Of a DNA stretch of 64,000 bases, positions 32,601 through 43,340 are shown one piece after another. Source of the stretch: Theodoxus fluviatilis (Eukaryota > Mollusca > Gastropoda > Cycloneritida > Neritidae); the NCBI GenBank assembly GCA_034096865.1, contig JAWQFJ010017476.1, positions 122,501-186,500 of the forward strand. Reading direction: 5' to 3'. Both the position numbers and the translations under genes were made by a program. Position 1 is the first letter of the stretch, and each line of letters opens with the position of its first letter. The notes under the pieces were generated by a model. It saw only the letters and a list, made by a program, of their open reading frames with translations, was not told the DNA's origin and made no database searches.

Positions 32601-35600
32601 GTCTACAGTTAGAGGATCTAGGAATTAGAAGCATTGTGAAAAGTGGAAAGACTATTAATCTGGACAGCTCCACCTCATTTACACACTCTCTGATCAGTTT
32701 GTCAACAATCATACATAGATACAAAAGCATATGATAACTTGATAATTTTCCAAGTGCCTTGGAATGTTTCTGCCTGAGTTTATCTTGAATTTATACTGAC
32801 AGATACCAACTAATAATACAAAAATCAGCCCCAGTCTCAGATCAGCAATGCTGTCAATTGGCCAATCAGTTTCTTCCTACCAAACAGCTTTGAAATGGAT
32901 ACCCAGATTCTATTGCTCTTGTTCTACTGTAACATTTGTTTTACAATCTCTAGTTTCTTTTTTTCTTTTTTTTGGCCTTGTTAGGAAGATTGTTACCCAG
33001 TAAAGCTGATCACAGAGGTGTTTCTCTATCACAGTGAGAATCAAACAGATTAGCATGTGAGCATGGATACATCATCATCATGAACAAAGTTCAGTGTAAG
33101 CTAGAAGATTGTCTGGTTGAACATCATTCAGTGAAAATTCTAGAACTGACATGGGTCACTGAGTTGTGTTCATTGATGCAGGAGTATACACACAAAATGA
33201 TGATGCCTGTGAAAATCCAAGGACTTGTTAGAGTGGGGAAGTATCACTGCGTGGAAGAATGGAAATGGGACTGGAAAACAATAGGGCGCTGAGTGGGGAA
33301 GTATCACTGCGTGGAAGAATGGAAATGGGACTGGAAAACAATAGGGCACTGAGTGGGGAAGTATCACTGCGTGGAAGAATGGAAATGGGACTGGAAAACA
33401 ATAGGGCGCTGAGTGGGGAAGTATCACTGCGTGGAAGAATGGAAATGGGACTGGAAAACAATAGGGCACTGAGTGGGGAAGTATCACTGCGTGGAAGAAT
33501 GGAAATGGGACTGGAAAACAATAGGGCACTGAGTGGGGAAGTATCACTGCGTGGAAGAATGGAAATGGGACTGGAAAACAATAGGGCACTGAGTGGGGAA
33601 GTATCACTGCGTGGAAGAATGGAAATGGGACTGGAAAACAATAGGGCACTGAGTGGGGAAGTATCACTGCGTGGAAGAATGGAAATGGGACTGGAAAACA
33701 ATAGGGCACTGAGTGGGGAAGTATCACTGCGTGGAAGAATGGAAATGGGACTGGAAAACAATAGGGCACTGAGTGGGGAAGTATCACTGCGTGGAAGAAT
33801 GGAAATGGGACTGGAAAACAATAGGGCACTGAGTGGGGAAGTATCACTGCGTGGAAGAATGGAAATGGGACTGGAAAACAATAGGGCACTGAGTGGGGAA
33901 GTATCACTGCGTGGAAGAATGGAAATGGGACTGGAAAACAATAGGGCACTGAGTGGGGAAGTATCACTGCGTGGAAGAATGGAAATGGGACTGGAAAACA
34001 ATAGGGCACTGAGTGGGGAAGTATCACTGCGTGGAAGAATGGAAATGGGACTGGAAAACAATAGGGCGCTGAGTGGGTGGCACAGCATCAACATCTGCAG
34101 GATTGAAAAATGGAAAGTTTGAACATGCAATCCTAATTGAAGAGTCTAGTGCATGAAATGCATCAAACTGTGTAGAGGACAGATAATAGATCCACTTTTC
34201 TTTGGTGGTGATGCATGGCCAAAGTCATGTGTGATGTCAGATCAGGATACCCGACTGAGATCCACTGCTGATTTTCCACAACTGATGCCTTGAGACTGTT
34301 GGAGTATCACTTAGAGAGGTAACATTGACAGTGGAAAGTGGCTTTAGCAGCTGAGAAGTAAGGTGAGGTAAGGGTGATAAGGCAAAGTTTTATTTGTAAA
34401 TTTATTTCTGCTTAGGAAACACAAAGGGAGGTGGTGTGTTGATGGCCATTTTGAGAAATCAACGGTCAAAGATTTAACTTTATCCAGTTTTTCCTTAGCT
34501 ACGAGCCTTTTTATTGCTTGCATTAGCTCAAAATTTGGCAGGTTGGGAGAACATTTTTTTTTCTGTCCCTACATAACATCATGGCATCTATTTAAGGTTA
34601 CTGGAGGAAGACAACCAGCTAAAATGTTCTAATTGAGACAAAGCAAATCTTTTTTTGCTACTGGATTGGTGCAGTAAAGTGAATTTTTAGGTGTTTTTTA
34701 AGCTAAAAAGAAACTTTCCAACATTTGATTATTAAGATTAAGTGTATATTGTAATCAGTTATGCCAAAACATCAAAATGCACAAAATTCACCATTATTAC
34801 CTTTGTCAGCCTCTCCTGCGGTTTTGCTGTGTGCGAGTTAAGACTCAGTTCGGGAAAACGGGTCACAAATATTATGCACCAGGGACACCCATGTTTTATG
34901 TCCTCAGACAATTTGCATGCAAAAGTCACTTAACTGCATGAACATTAAGTTTTTATTGCCCTCCTCTACAATGTGGCACCCTTGTAGCAAAACTACAGAG
35001 GCCATTTTTTCATATTTCCACTGGCATGATACCCATCTTCAAATAGGCACAACCTTACAATGTTGATCCTATAACTTGTTAAAAAGACCAAAGATTAAAA
35101 TAATACTCGCATCTCCAAAAACCAAAGTATCAGGTTACGACTAGTTTTATAGTGACTGCTTGTATTCTGTGTACTCAGCAGGAAAAAAAAGTGATAATGG
35201 GAAAATGAAAAAAAAGAAATGAAAGACGTTGATGATAAACAACTAATTGCGTGCTGTCCCATCTCCCTTGCATGCTGGGAATCCAATATTTAATTTAAAG
35301 CATTTTTAGTGAAAGAAAATTTGATTTTTGTTCAAAAATAGAAATAAACATTAAAAAGTGTTTGCCCTTTTACTGACCCTATTTTATGGGTCCAATTGTT
35401 ACCTTAACTACAACTTTTTTTCTCCCGATTTCTCTTGCTTTGCACTTAGAAGTTCCTGACATTTAGATACAAGCATTACTATAGCCATGAAATCTGAATG
35501 GCAAGGCATTCCTCCCTGTATTAACTCTCTTCACCCCACATTACATGAAGCAACCTGATAAAATTCAATGGGTAACTTAAATAAAAATTGAATTATAAAC

Positions 35601-38600
35601 ACTTTATCTTTCTTTCAGACACATTTTATTTTCTTTTCTTTGAGTATGTATTTCTCACAGTGGAAATATTCATCTTCCTGTGGTGCTCAGATAATGTGCA
35701 TAAAAAACATGAAATACTAGAAAAGCTCAGAATCTATTAAAACAAGCAGGCCTTTGACCCCAGTTCCCGTCCCAAATCCCTCTGACATCGTCACACTCTA
35801 AATCTATGCAAGTGAGAGAGAGAAAAAAAAGTCTGACTTGTCTCCCCCAGACCACATTGCTAGCTGATCCATAATGGTCTAGGACGCAGCACCTCATTCA
35901 GGAGAGTCATGATGGACTTTAAAAAAAATCCTTTTCAGACATTTTTTTTTCTTGACAACATATTTCTCTATCACAAAAAATACAAAGCTTTCCTGTGAGC
36001 CTCAGACACTGCGCATAAAATATAATACAAGAATAGCTAAGAATCTATTAAAATATACAGACCCTCAACTCCAGTTTCCTTCCAAAATTCCTCTCACATG
36101 TGCAGAGTTATTTTGGGGGGACACAATGAGACTTCCAGGGTGAAGAGGGTCAAGCCAGTCATTTGACTTGTTTTGCCCAGTTTGAATATTTGATAAATAG
36201 GACCTTACTGTCTCATGCGCAATGTGTATAAGTGATGCATGACAAAACCAGGCCAACGTATCAACAAAAAGGAGATTTTTGAACTGCAAAATTATTTTCA
36301 GCATCAATACAACTTCCACTGAAAACAGCATAGCTCCATGACTTCTGCTGAAAGTCTACTTCAAAAACTCTTTCACTGGCTCTTGTGTGCTGTATCATGC
36401 ACAGTCATGTGTCTGTCCAATGAAATGAATGCACCTTTTTCAAGTAGCCAATCAAAAAAGCTTATTAACTCATATTTGAAGCTATGATTCTGAAAGGAGA
36501 GCTCAATGCTGGCTAGGCCAGTCCTATTCAGGAGCTCCTAGTTAGGCTCTTTGACCTGTTCATTGTCCTTTATTGAGCACAGAGCTAGAATAACCAGGAA
36601 ATGGACTGTCCATGGATATGCATCCATACTGTATGTAAACAGAAATACATAACAGCAAGCACTTGTTCTCTAGTTTTTTTAATCTTCTTGTGATTATGCC
36701 CTGCAGTTGAATTCCCATTATTGGGTACAGAGCTAGAATAAACAGGAAATAGACTGTACATGTGTAAACAGAAATACATAACAGCAAACACTTGTTCTCT
36801 TGTTTCTTTGATCTTGTGATTATGGCAAGATCACAAACTTAATTGCTTGTTTGTTGCTGAACTGACAGGTGCTTTTTGGCAATATAAATTTCAAATTGTG
36901 GTGGCTTGTATTTTTGCTTTTGATTAATTAGAACCACAAGGTTTTTAATTAACAGCCCTCCACTGTAGAAATTGTTGAACTTTGCATGGCTTGCCATTTA
37001 TTGGCCACTGCATGTAACTTCCAAATGAGAAAATAATTAATTGAAACCTAGACTTATGGAATTTTTCATGTTATCTCATGAAAAGAATGAAAGTAGACCC
37101 AGACACTATTGTGCTCGTGTCTCCAGTGCATTTGCAAGTAAGACAGCTTTTATATATGTGCATGCGTTACATTTGTGTATGTGCTAATGGATTTATTTGT
37201 GTGTCTAGTCTTTCAAATATATTTTGGGTGGAAAATAGGTCTTCTCTTTTTGAAGTTTTTATCCATTATATTTGGGTAGGCATTATACACATTGATTAAT
37301 CTCATATATGTAATGTCAAATTGTTCTATTTTGCTTTTTCCCGATGGACATCATGTCATGTAGCACAATATCCCAAGATCAATCAAGAATTGTTTGAAAA
37401 AACAGTTGCAAATGTGCATGATTCTACTGGAAAAATGGCTGATGCCTATTGCTGTCCTGTAAATACATGTATATTCAGTGTAAAGCCATAGACAGTGGGG
37501 ACACTAACTTCCAAATCACTTGATGTTTTTCATACAGCCAATGCTGCCTAGATACCTTCCTCATCAGCTGGATTTCTATGGTCATCATGCTTTCGGGGAT
37601 ACATGGAGTGGAAATGATTATTTTATGTATGTAAACGTGAACATTTCATGTGAAAACTATTGCCAGGAATGCGTTAAGCAGCGTGGATGATTTCTGTGAG
37701 ACCATTTTGATTATTCAATAACTGTTTCTAATCAATAAATGAGTATTATTTAAATGTCATTCCATATGTAGCACTATCAAGATCTTCCTTCGTGTTGAAA
37801 ACCATTGGAACAAAGCATTGGTCTCTTGCAGCTTTCCTGGAGTGTTCATATGTAAAAATGATTTTGCTGTTGGGGTAATAGCTGTTTCAGTTTAGGAATG
37901 CAAGAATTCTTCTAAACATTTGGATGCAAAACCGATGTGCCGTTGCCTGTGGAAATTATGCATCATTAAGTGGAATTTATAGAGTATTGAAGGAACATAA
38001 GTCATTTGAGAAAAAAGAAAGAAGTCCCAGATCTGACAAAAATTGTCAGTACCCAAGATGTGTAATAATGTGATGTGCAATTGGCTTAGGCATCATTGAG
38101 GAATTAATTCAGACAGCCTTTGAATCCTGTCTAAATCCAAGAAAATGAAAGATTCCTCACTGATACTAAAACACACTGAAAGTTTTTCTCTGCATGGTTG
38201 AGGTATTTATAGCTTTCAGGAAAATCTCGGATCTCTGATTTGAACAGTAAAACGGCACTATCAGTGTGTGTGCCATCATTATCCAGTCAAGGTGACGTCA
38301 CCAATCATTTGTAGGTGTGTGAATGCCATCTTCTTTTTTTATAAACAGTATCTGAAGGTTTAACTTTATCTGCACCCTATAAAATGATTAAAATGTGCAT
38401 TTTAATGTGTGTGGTGCACAGACAGTGATTATAAACATGACGGAAAGTGTCAAGATTTGACAGTTCTCACAGTGTTTTCAAATGTTGATTCCTGAGGGTG
38501 CTGGATTTAGTTGCATATAACTTTGTGTCAAATCATCCAATTCAAAATAAATTGTCACCATATTAAAGAGCATGAAGTTTTATTTTAGAAGTGCTGCGTA

Positions 38601-38807
38601 ACTCAGAATTGACTAAAGGCATGATTTGGCTCAGTTCATGGTGCCAGGTCACATATGTACATGTATGCTCTGCTGCCGTGAACAGAAGATCATAATTGAT
38701 ATGAATGGTGAATAACTTGAGTGGCAGAAGTTATGATCCATTTCTGATTGTATCTATTCTTTCTGCAGTCATTTAGCTTCCTCTTTGTCCTCTTTGCGTG
38801 TATACAC

Positions 38808-38859
<52 letters not shown>

Positions 38860-38870
38860 TCACACACACA

Positions 38871-38919
<49 letters not shown>

Positions 38920-41825
38920 ACATGCCCACACACATGCACTCACCACCCATCCCCAACTTTCCTACCCCACATCTTCATCTTGCCCACCCATTCTACCCAT
39001 GTAAAATCCTCGACCACTAGCATCAGTGCTAGGGATCTGTCATTTCTCTTTCCCTGCTTTCAGGCATATGGAAACTCAGGGCACAGACAAGATGCCACCC
39101 GTTTCAACAAAATCTGCATCACTGTCATCTGTTGTTTTGTAGTTGTGTCTGTTTTCATCTTCACCATGGCGATGGCTTTAGGAATGCACTGAGTGAGTTG
39201 TGTCAGTGTAAAGGCAGTGAAACATGCATGGTGAAACAGAAACAAGTTTTGGATAATGAAATACATGTTTCTCATGTGTGTGCAGATATTTCAGTGAAAT
39301 ATTGAGTCCCCAGAAATGATTTCATAGTTTGGACTGGTTCTATCCTCCCTGTATTTCAAGTGAAAATATTTCTGCCTGTCACTGTCAGCCAATAAGAACC
39401 CTCCTTGCCTTCAACTGCTGCTCTTACTCTCACACAAATCAGTCATGTCCGCCATTTTTCTCTGGTTATGAGGGTGAAAATAGGCAGAATGAAGCGGCTT
39501 TGAGTCAGTCAATCATGAGCCTTGAAAATAGACGCCGCCACGTGACCCAGATTTCGCACTCAGCTCGCACTCAGCTGTGCAAATTTTGTGCTCCACGTGA
39601 TTCGGGTGTAATACTGCCAATAAACGTCGTTTAGCTTAAGATTACACCCGAATCACGCGGACCATGAAGGTGCATGGAGTACAGTACCACCGAGCAAGAT
39701 GTTTGTCACAAAATGCAGATACATTAACGCGGCCGGATCTTAGCATAACTCCCCAGGCGTGCGAAGTCAGTCAGGCGGAGTGGCGGGTGCGGTCAAAGGT
39801 CAGAATAACCACCTTATTCATGAGGCGCTTGATTCTGCCTGTTGTCGTGGTGTATGCGAAGCACTCATTTATAGAATTACTGACACACATACAAAGAAAC
39901 TGTAACCAAATGACAGTACCTATTTATCCAAACTCTTATGTAGAATATATTGATAGCTCATTCATATTGCTACATCATTCAAATTGAGATGAGCTGTTAA
40001 AGTCTGTTGTGCTAGTGGAAGCTCAGGCTACTGACAGAGATACATGATATTACATGACTTATCATGTAGCTGAGAGGTCCAAGGAGTTTCACTGTGTGTG
40101 TGAATATATATATATATATGGATCAAATACATAGAAACAGCGTGTTTCTTTTTCACCACATGCGACTGCCTTATCTGCATTTATTTTTCAAGCTGGGTGC
40201 TAAGATCTTTTCCCCCATGTAATGGAGAACTTCAGGAATGATTGGACAGTTGTCTTGTGACTGCTTTTTGAATGTGATCATGGGATGGATATGATTTGAT
40301 GTGATATGATAGCTGATGAGGGGGGCTGGCTCCAGTTTGAGGTTGAGACTTTGTTTCAAATCCGTTTGTCATTATGCTATACTTTCACGAAGCGTTCCCA
40401 TGACTTTGTTTTTCATTGATGAAATGGGAAAAAAGGTTAAATGAGCCAAAGATCACCTATTCTGTGTTGCTGAACGTGGAGGATAAAAAAATCTAGATTT
40501 CTGCTGAGAATATTGGCAGTTCAAAGAAATTGGGATTGTTTTCTGTCAATCAAATGAACAATGTCTAATGTATTGCTTTGTTAAGTTCAGCAATTATTGG
40601 CATTGCCTGAACTTTTCCCATGTCAAAGGGGATATTATGATACATATCATAATTAATCATGATGTGTCCTTGTCATTCATTGACTCTTTACTTTTAAGAT
40701 GGATTTTTATGAAAGACTGCTGTGGGTTTTTAAAAATTTATTTTTGTTGTTTTAAACTGGGCAGGGGCAACTAGATTTTGAATGCTGTTGTGCCTATAAT
40801 GCCATTTTGAGTCATGATATTTGTTAGTCATGTACATGTAGATGGGAGTTTTGCAACAGTGTGGATTTTTAGTATTATCAGCATAATTTGAACTTAGTGC
40901 AGAAATTTGCCATGCTGTTTCAAAATATCCAGGAGATGGGAAACAAGTGTTTACATGTAAAGGTACCTTCACATCTATACTGTTGAATTTCAAAGAATTT
41001 TTCCACTCATGTTAATGAAGAAGAAAAAAATACTGTGGATGTAAAACTGTAGACATTTTACATGCAGACACACTAGCAGAACTGTAAGGTTGAATCTGTT
41101 GTGATAGCTTTCTTGTGATTGTGCTCGATATTATTGCTTGATTGGCAAAGCATGCTAATTTTGCTTACCTGCTTGTGAATATGTTGAGGCATGTGTGATG
41201 TATATATCTACCTTGCATTCAGCATGGCATGGAAATACACCAGCAAACAGCATCACTATTAAGTGTTTTGCCAGTGTTAGTCTGACATCTGTAGTGGTTG
41301 ACATTCTTCACTTGGCTGTTATCTGTTTGAGGCTTTGATTATTGCCATGCTTTCAGTCTGCTCAGATGATGTCACTTATATGTCTCTTATTTTGAGCAGC
41401 ATTGTCATCAAATGTTTTTGTTCTTGGACAGAAGGAGATTAAGCTCTGAGTGTGATGTCTTGTAACACAGATGTTCATTTTATTTGTGGGCATGGCATAA
41501 ATGTTGTTGAAATCTTTTCAGTTTGCTTCTTTTGAAGATTGCTAGGTCCTTTTGTTCTATTGTGTATTTAGGTTGATTTCCTCACCACCTCTGTGGAATC
41601 CTTTTTCTCTGAAATGTGAGTTTTATTCTTAGGGCAATGAATAATTGTATGTGTGAAGAGCTGCTGGTGTTCACATTTTCACATTCTTTTGGTTTCTTGT
41701 TTTGGCAGGCTTATGGGGCCACTCATCAGTCCAATTCTTCGTCACAGTTCTGCAAGATGTGCGTTATTTTCATAGCCTGTTCTGTCATTGTAATCATCAT
41801 CATCGTTTTCAATTTGGGAATTTAG
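26585..41825 (+). CDS. Gene B: small PPxY-containing tail-anchored protein with two alternative C-terminal anchors
   Basis: Coding exons 26585-26600 and 28670-29061 join in phase 1 and then splice in phase 0 to either 39064-39192 (178 residues) or 41709-41825 (174 residues). The N-terminus has PPxY (PPSY, residues 12-15) in an acidic/Ser context, the classical ligand of NEDD4-type WW domains. Residues about 55-88 form five heptads of the type SYQxPPT. The region is otherwise rich in Pro, Ser, Gln and Tyr, so probably disordered. Both last exons begin AYG and end in a hydrophobic segment next to cysteines ([20 protein letters not shown]) that may be palmitoylated. There is no signal peptide, so the bulk should face the cytosol. 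Similar layouts occur in small WW-binding adaptor membrane proteins; I cannot name the orthologue. Confidence 0.72.
26601..27315. other. Intron 1 of gene B, nothing recognised
   Basis: No element was identified before the SINE at 27316. Confidence 0.35.
27316..27533 (+). repeat. tRNA-derived SINE, copy 3
   Basis: Same layout as the copy at 18449. A-box-like TGTAGCCAAGCAGAG and B-box-like GTTCGAAGCTGC are followed by CATCCTTGGGCAGGG, ACATTGCCTCTCCTAC, a CACTGGGCGCTGCACAG block and GAAATTCCCCC. Confidence 0.75.
27534..28669. other. Intron 1 of gene B, nothing recognised
   Basis: Contains only a short (CA)n run at about 27660-27676. Confidence 0.4.
28670..29061 (+). CDS. Gene B coding exon 2 (PPxY and proline/tyrosine-rich region)
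   Basis: The acceptor is TTTTGCATTGTAG and the donor CCTCTG|GTAAGT. It encodes [19 protein letters not shown], a VPPYPSLPQ patch, the SYQxPPT heptads, and a Tyr/Thr/Pro-rich stretch ending GFATTPL. A frame open on both strands here reflects base composition; splice sites and phase favour +. Confidence 0.82.
29440..29594. repeat. Tandem repeat inside the piggyBac-like element (~85 bp unit)
   Basis: CAGGCTGCGCCT, CGGCTYC, ACAGCCTMCCAAGC and CTTCCAGTSACC recur in the same order about 85 bp apart. Confidence 0.65.
29595..30372 (-). mobile_element. LINE 3' end (CR1/L2-like), nested insertion
   Basis: On the - strand a frame from 30372 to 29913 encodes the well-known C-terminal tail of many non-LTR retrotransposons: [60 protein letters not shown] and [12 protein letters not shown] ~300-bp 3' UTR ends in (ATT)n at 29596-29611. 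The 5' end is truncated and the endonuclease and RT parts are absent. CR1/L2 versus related clades cannot be settled from the tail alone. Confidence 0.88.
30580..30785. repeat. Tandem repeat (~89-bp unit, ~2.4 copies)
   Basis: Units share GACTCATTCTGACCCCCTGA, GCTGACCAGGCA, TCGCCTCCACCCCCTCTC and CAGACAAAGGAGG. They lie inside the piggyBac-like element. Confidence 0.85.
30921..31004. repeat. Subterminal CpG-rich direct repeats (~38-bp unit)
   Basis: AGCATCCGGTCTGAAAGGGA followed by GATGTAACGCGCGCCT occurs twice, and the start of a third unit runs into the right terminus. Subterminal repeats of this kind are often transposase-binding sites. Confidence 0.8.
31014..32271. other. Intron 2 of gene B, nothing recognised
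   Basis: Contains a short (GTT)n run at 31608-31631; no gene or named element. Confidence 0.4.
32272..32448 (-). mobile_element. Non-LTR retrotransposon 3' end, short inverted copy
   Basis: The reverse complement encodes [24 protein letters not shown] and the C-terminal stop after LRD, as at 20775-21180. It is followed by a tail of four ACTGA units. It is severely 5'-truncated. Confidence 0.85.
32449..33230. other. Intron 2 of gene B, nothing recognised
   Basis: AT-rich intronic sequence before the minisatellite. Confidence 0.4.
33231..34077. repeat. 60-bp minisatellite, ~14 nearly identical copies
   Basis: The unit starts GAGTGGGGAAGTATCACTGC and ends AACAATAGGGC(A/G)CT. The only visible variation is that A/G: G in units 1, 3 and 14, A elsewhere. 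Because 60 is a multiple of 3 and the unit has few stops, frames of 285-300 codons stay open on both strands as 20-residue repeats. The array lies in an intron of gene B with no splice sites or codon bias, so it is not a gene. Confidence 0.97.
34078..35618. other. Intron 2 of gene B, nothing recognised
   Basis: No named element or exon. Confidence 0.4.
35619..36099. repeat. Diverged tandem duplication (~315-bp unit)
   Basis: The segment at 35619-35789 (CAGACACATTTTATTTTC ... GCTCAGAATCTATTAAAA ... CCCTCTGACAT) recurs at 35937-36099 (CAGACATTTTTTTT ... GCTAAGAATCTATTAAAA ... CCTCTCACAT) with many substitutions. Confidence 0.7.
36100..36580. other. Intron 2 of gene B, nothing recognised
   Basis: No named element. 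Confidence 0.35.
36581..36830. repeat. Tandem duplication (~140-bp unit)
   Basis: Both units carry AGAGCTAGAATAA, CAGGAAAT(G/A)GACTGT, GTAAACAGAAATACATAACA, GCAARCACTTGTTCTCT and CTTGTGATTATG. Confidence 0.8.
36831..38808. other. Intron 2 of gene B, nothing recognised
   Basis: AT-rich sequence without a recognised element or exon. Confidence 0.4.
38809..38935. repeat. (CA)n microsatellite
   Basis: A CA array with a few TA and AA interruptions, ~130 bp upstream of a last exon of gene B. Confidence 0.95.
39064..39192 (+). CDS. Gene B alternative last exon a (membrane anchor form 1)
   Basis: The acceptor is CCTGCTTTCAG, entered in phase 0. It encodes [16 protein letters not shown], then [20 protein letters not shown] and a short tail, with TGA at 39190-39192. 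The 23-residue hydrophobic stretch lies 3 residues from the C-terminus, and basic residues precede it. That orientation suits a tail-anchored or type III protein with a cytosolic N-terminus. Confidence 0.78.
   Translation, partial: AYGNSGHRQDATRFNKICITVICCFVVVSVFIFTMAMALGMH
39193..39502. other. Probable 3' UTR / intron after exon a
   Basis: No element was recognised before the dispersed repeat at 39503. Confidence 0.35.
39503..39726 (+). repeat. Dispersed hairpin-bearing repeat, copy A
   Basis: About 224 bp closely match 56167-56388. Near its centre a 17-bp perfect inverted repeat (CGTGATTCGGGTGTAAT at 39596-39612 with ATTACACCCGAATCACG at 39641-39657) surrounds a 28-nt loop containing AATAAA. 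It lies about 300 bp after the stop of exon a, so the AATAAA could serve as its polyadenylation signal. Confidence 0.85.
39727..41708. other. Between the two alternative last exons of gene B, nothing recognised
   Basis: Contains only a short (TA)n run at about 40106-40120. Confidence 0.4.
41709..41825 (+). CDS. Gene B alternative last exon b (membrane anchor form 2)
   Basis: The acceptor is TTGTTTTGGCAG, entered in phase 0. It encodes [16 protein letters not shown], then [18 protein letters not shown] and NLGI, with TAG at 41823-41825. It is clearly the partner of exon a: same AYG start, same length class, same membrane segment position, but a different sequence. A polyadenylation-type AATAAA occurs at about 42054 and again near 42555. 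Confidence 0.78.
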   Translation, partial: AYGATHQSNSSSQFCKMCVIFIACSVIVIIIIVFNLGI

Positions 41826-43246
41826 GGCACCAGTGTTCTGAAAATTCAGCGCAGGTCTTCTTTTTTTAAATTCATCAAGTTCATATAGGCCCTTTGTTTT
41901 CCCCTTCTCTCTGGGCTGTGTGCTGTTTTAATCCTAATGATCTGTAGCTTGAAAAAGAAACATAGACAATTGACATATTTTTGGAGTATCTTTTTTGAAT
42001 TGCAAATGCACACTTATTCAGCTATGACCAGATGGTGAGCAAAATGTAGGTGAATAAATCATGAAAGCTTTGATTTCAAGCACATTTGTAAGACTTATTT
42101 GGAGCTGACAGGAGACTAAGTTACATGAGATTACAGAGAGTCACACTTAACTTACTCTGATAATCAAGAGCTTTTATCTTAGTGCAGGATAATTACTACA
42201 CTTGCTCAGCAAACAAAAAAGTAGTTCTTTTTTTGTGGTAAGTATGAATCAATGAAGATGAAATGTACAACCTCAGGTATTGTTATTACACCTTATACTA
42301 GGAGTTGCATTTTCACTGAGTTAATTGTAAGTTGCAAGTGAGTACTAATGAACATGCAAATGCACCAAAGGCAGAGCAGCTGATTAGATCAGTGTTGTGG
42401 TTGTGTGACTTTCTATGGCATACCTTTCCTAGAGTACTGTAGAAAACCCAGTCAGCTTTGAGTAGAGCACAGAACTTGTTGCAACTCTATACTTGTAAAT
42501 TAACTCAAGGCAAAAACCCCTTATGGGAGAATAACAACATTGTCATATTCATCTTTAATAAATGACACATTTACTTGTGTAGTGCCTCTATGTGAAAGCC
42601 AAAATGAATCTGTACACTGTCAAAATCATAAGCTTGTGTGACTGTCCTTATACAGAGACATATTTTGTAAATGGGAAGGGTTGTTGAGCTGTTATATTGT
42701 GAATGATTATTGCTATATGAAAGCAGCACTTGATTTCTCATTGATTTTTGTGTGTTGTTTATTCTGTGCAAACTTTTAAGTTTGTTATTTATATTCTTTT
42801 GCTTTGCTTATTTTGAGCAAAATAAGCTCATGTTAGTAAAAAAATTAGTGAGTACTTTGTTTTGTTTTAGAGCAATGGCTTTTTTGTGTGAATTTAACTG
42901 GTTTACCCTGTTTTCAGAGTGTATGCATGAAAATTATAAACTCAGGCAAAATACCATTCGATGCTTCATCATTATTGTTGTTCAGAGGCAAACATCATCC
43001 ATGTTTATGTGCGTTGATGTGCACTGTTTCACTTGGAATACTTTTACTTCATGTAATACCCAAAGGATAGGCTCATACCAGTAGAACTTTCACCTTTTTT
43101 TCCTGATACTGTTTGCAGAGTCAAGGTACACAAGCATACTGCACCCATAATTTCCACATTGCAAAAGTTGCAGGAGTCCTTTAGTTGTGATAGCATTCAG
43201 GAATACTCATACGTCTTCATGACACCACTCTCAGTTTATGGATGGT

Positions 43247-43250
<4 letters not shown>
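41826..43250. other. Probable 3' UTR / downstream of gene B
   Basis: AT-rich sequence with AATAAA at about 42054 and 42555. No other feature was recognised. Confidence 0.4.
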
Positions 43251-43277
<27 letters not shown>

Positions 43278-43305
43278 ATGGATGGATGGGCGGATGGATG
43301 GATGG
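43251..43305. repeat. (GGAT)n microsatellite
   Basis: GATG/GGAT tetranucleotide repeats just upstream of the third GACTCACATGC element. Confidence 0.95.
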
Positions 43306-43340
43306 TAGTGTAGTGAAGTGTAGTGCAGTGTGTTGTTTTT

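Noticed and set aside
33231..34077. CRISPR-like array
   Set aside because: The units are directly abutting 60-bp copies with no unique spacers, and this is an animal genome.
33170..34130. Open frames of 285-300 codons on both strands at 33170-34130
   Set aside because: They are produced by a 60-bp tandem repeat whose period is a multiple of three. There are no splice sites, no codon bias and no match to a domain.
39596..39657. MicroRNA precursor at the perfect hairpin
   Set aside because: The perfect 17-19-bp stem is too short for a typical animal precursor, and the sequence is part of a dispersed repeat. No small-RNA data can be consulted.
8826..41825. A single gene joining 18970 to 28677
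   Set aside because: It stays in frame only if the second AG (28675-28676) is used. A separate first exon at 26585 fits the stronger first AG in phase, and gene A has its own anchor and stop. Kept only as a possibility.
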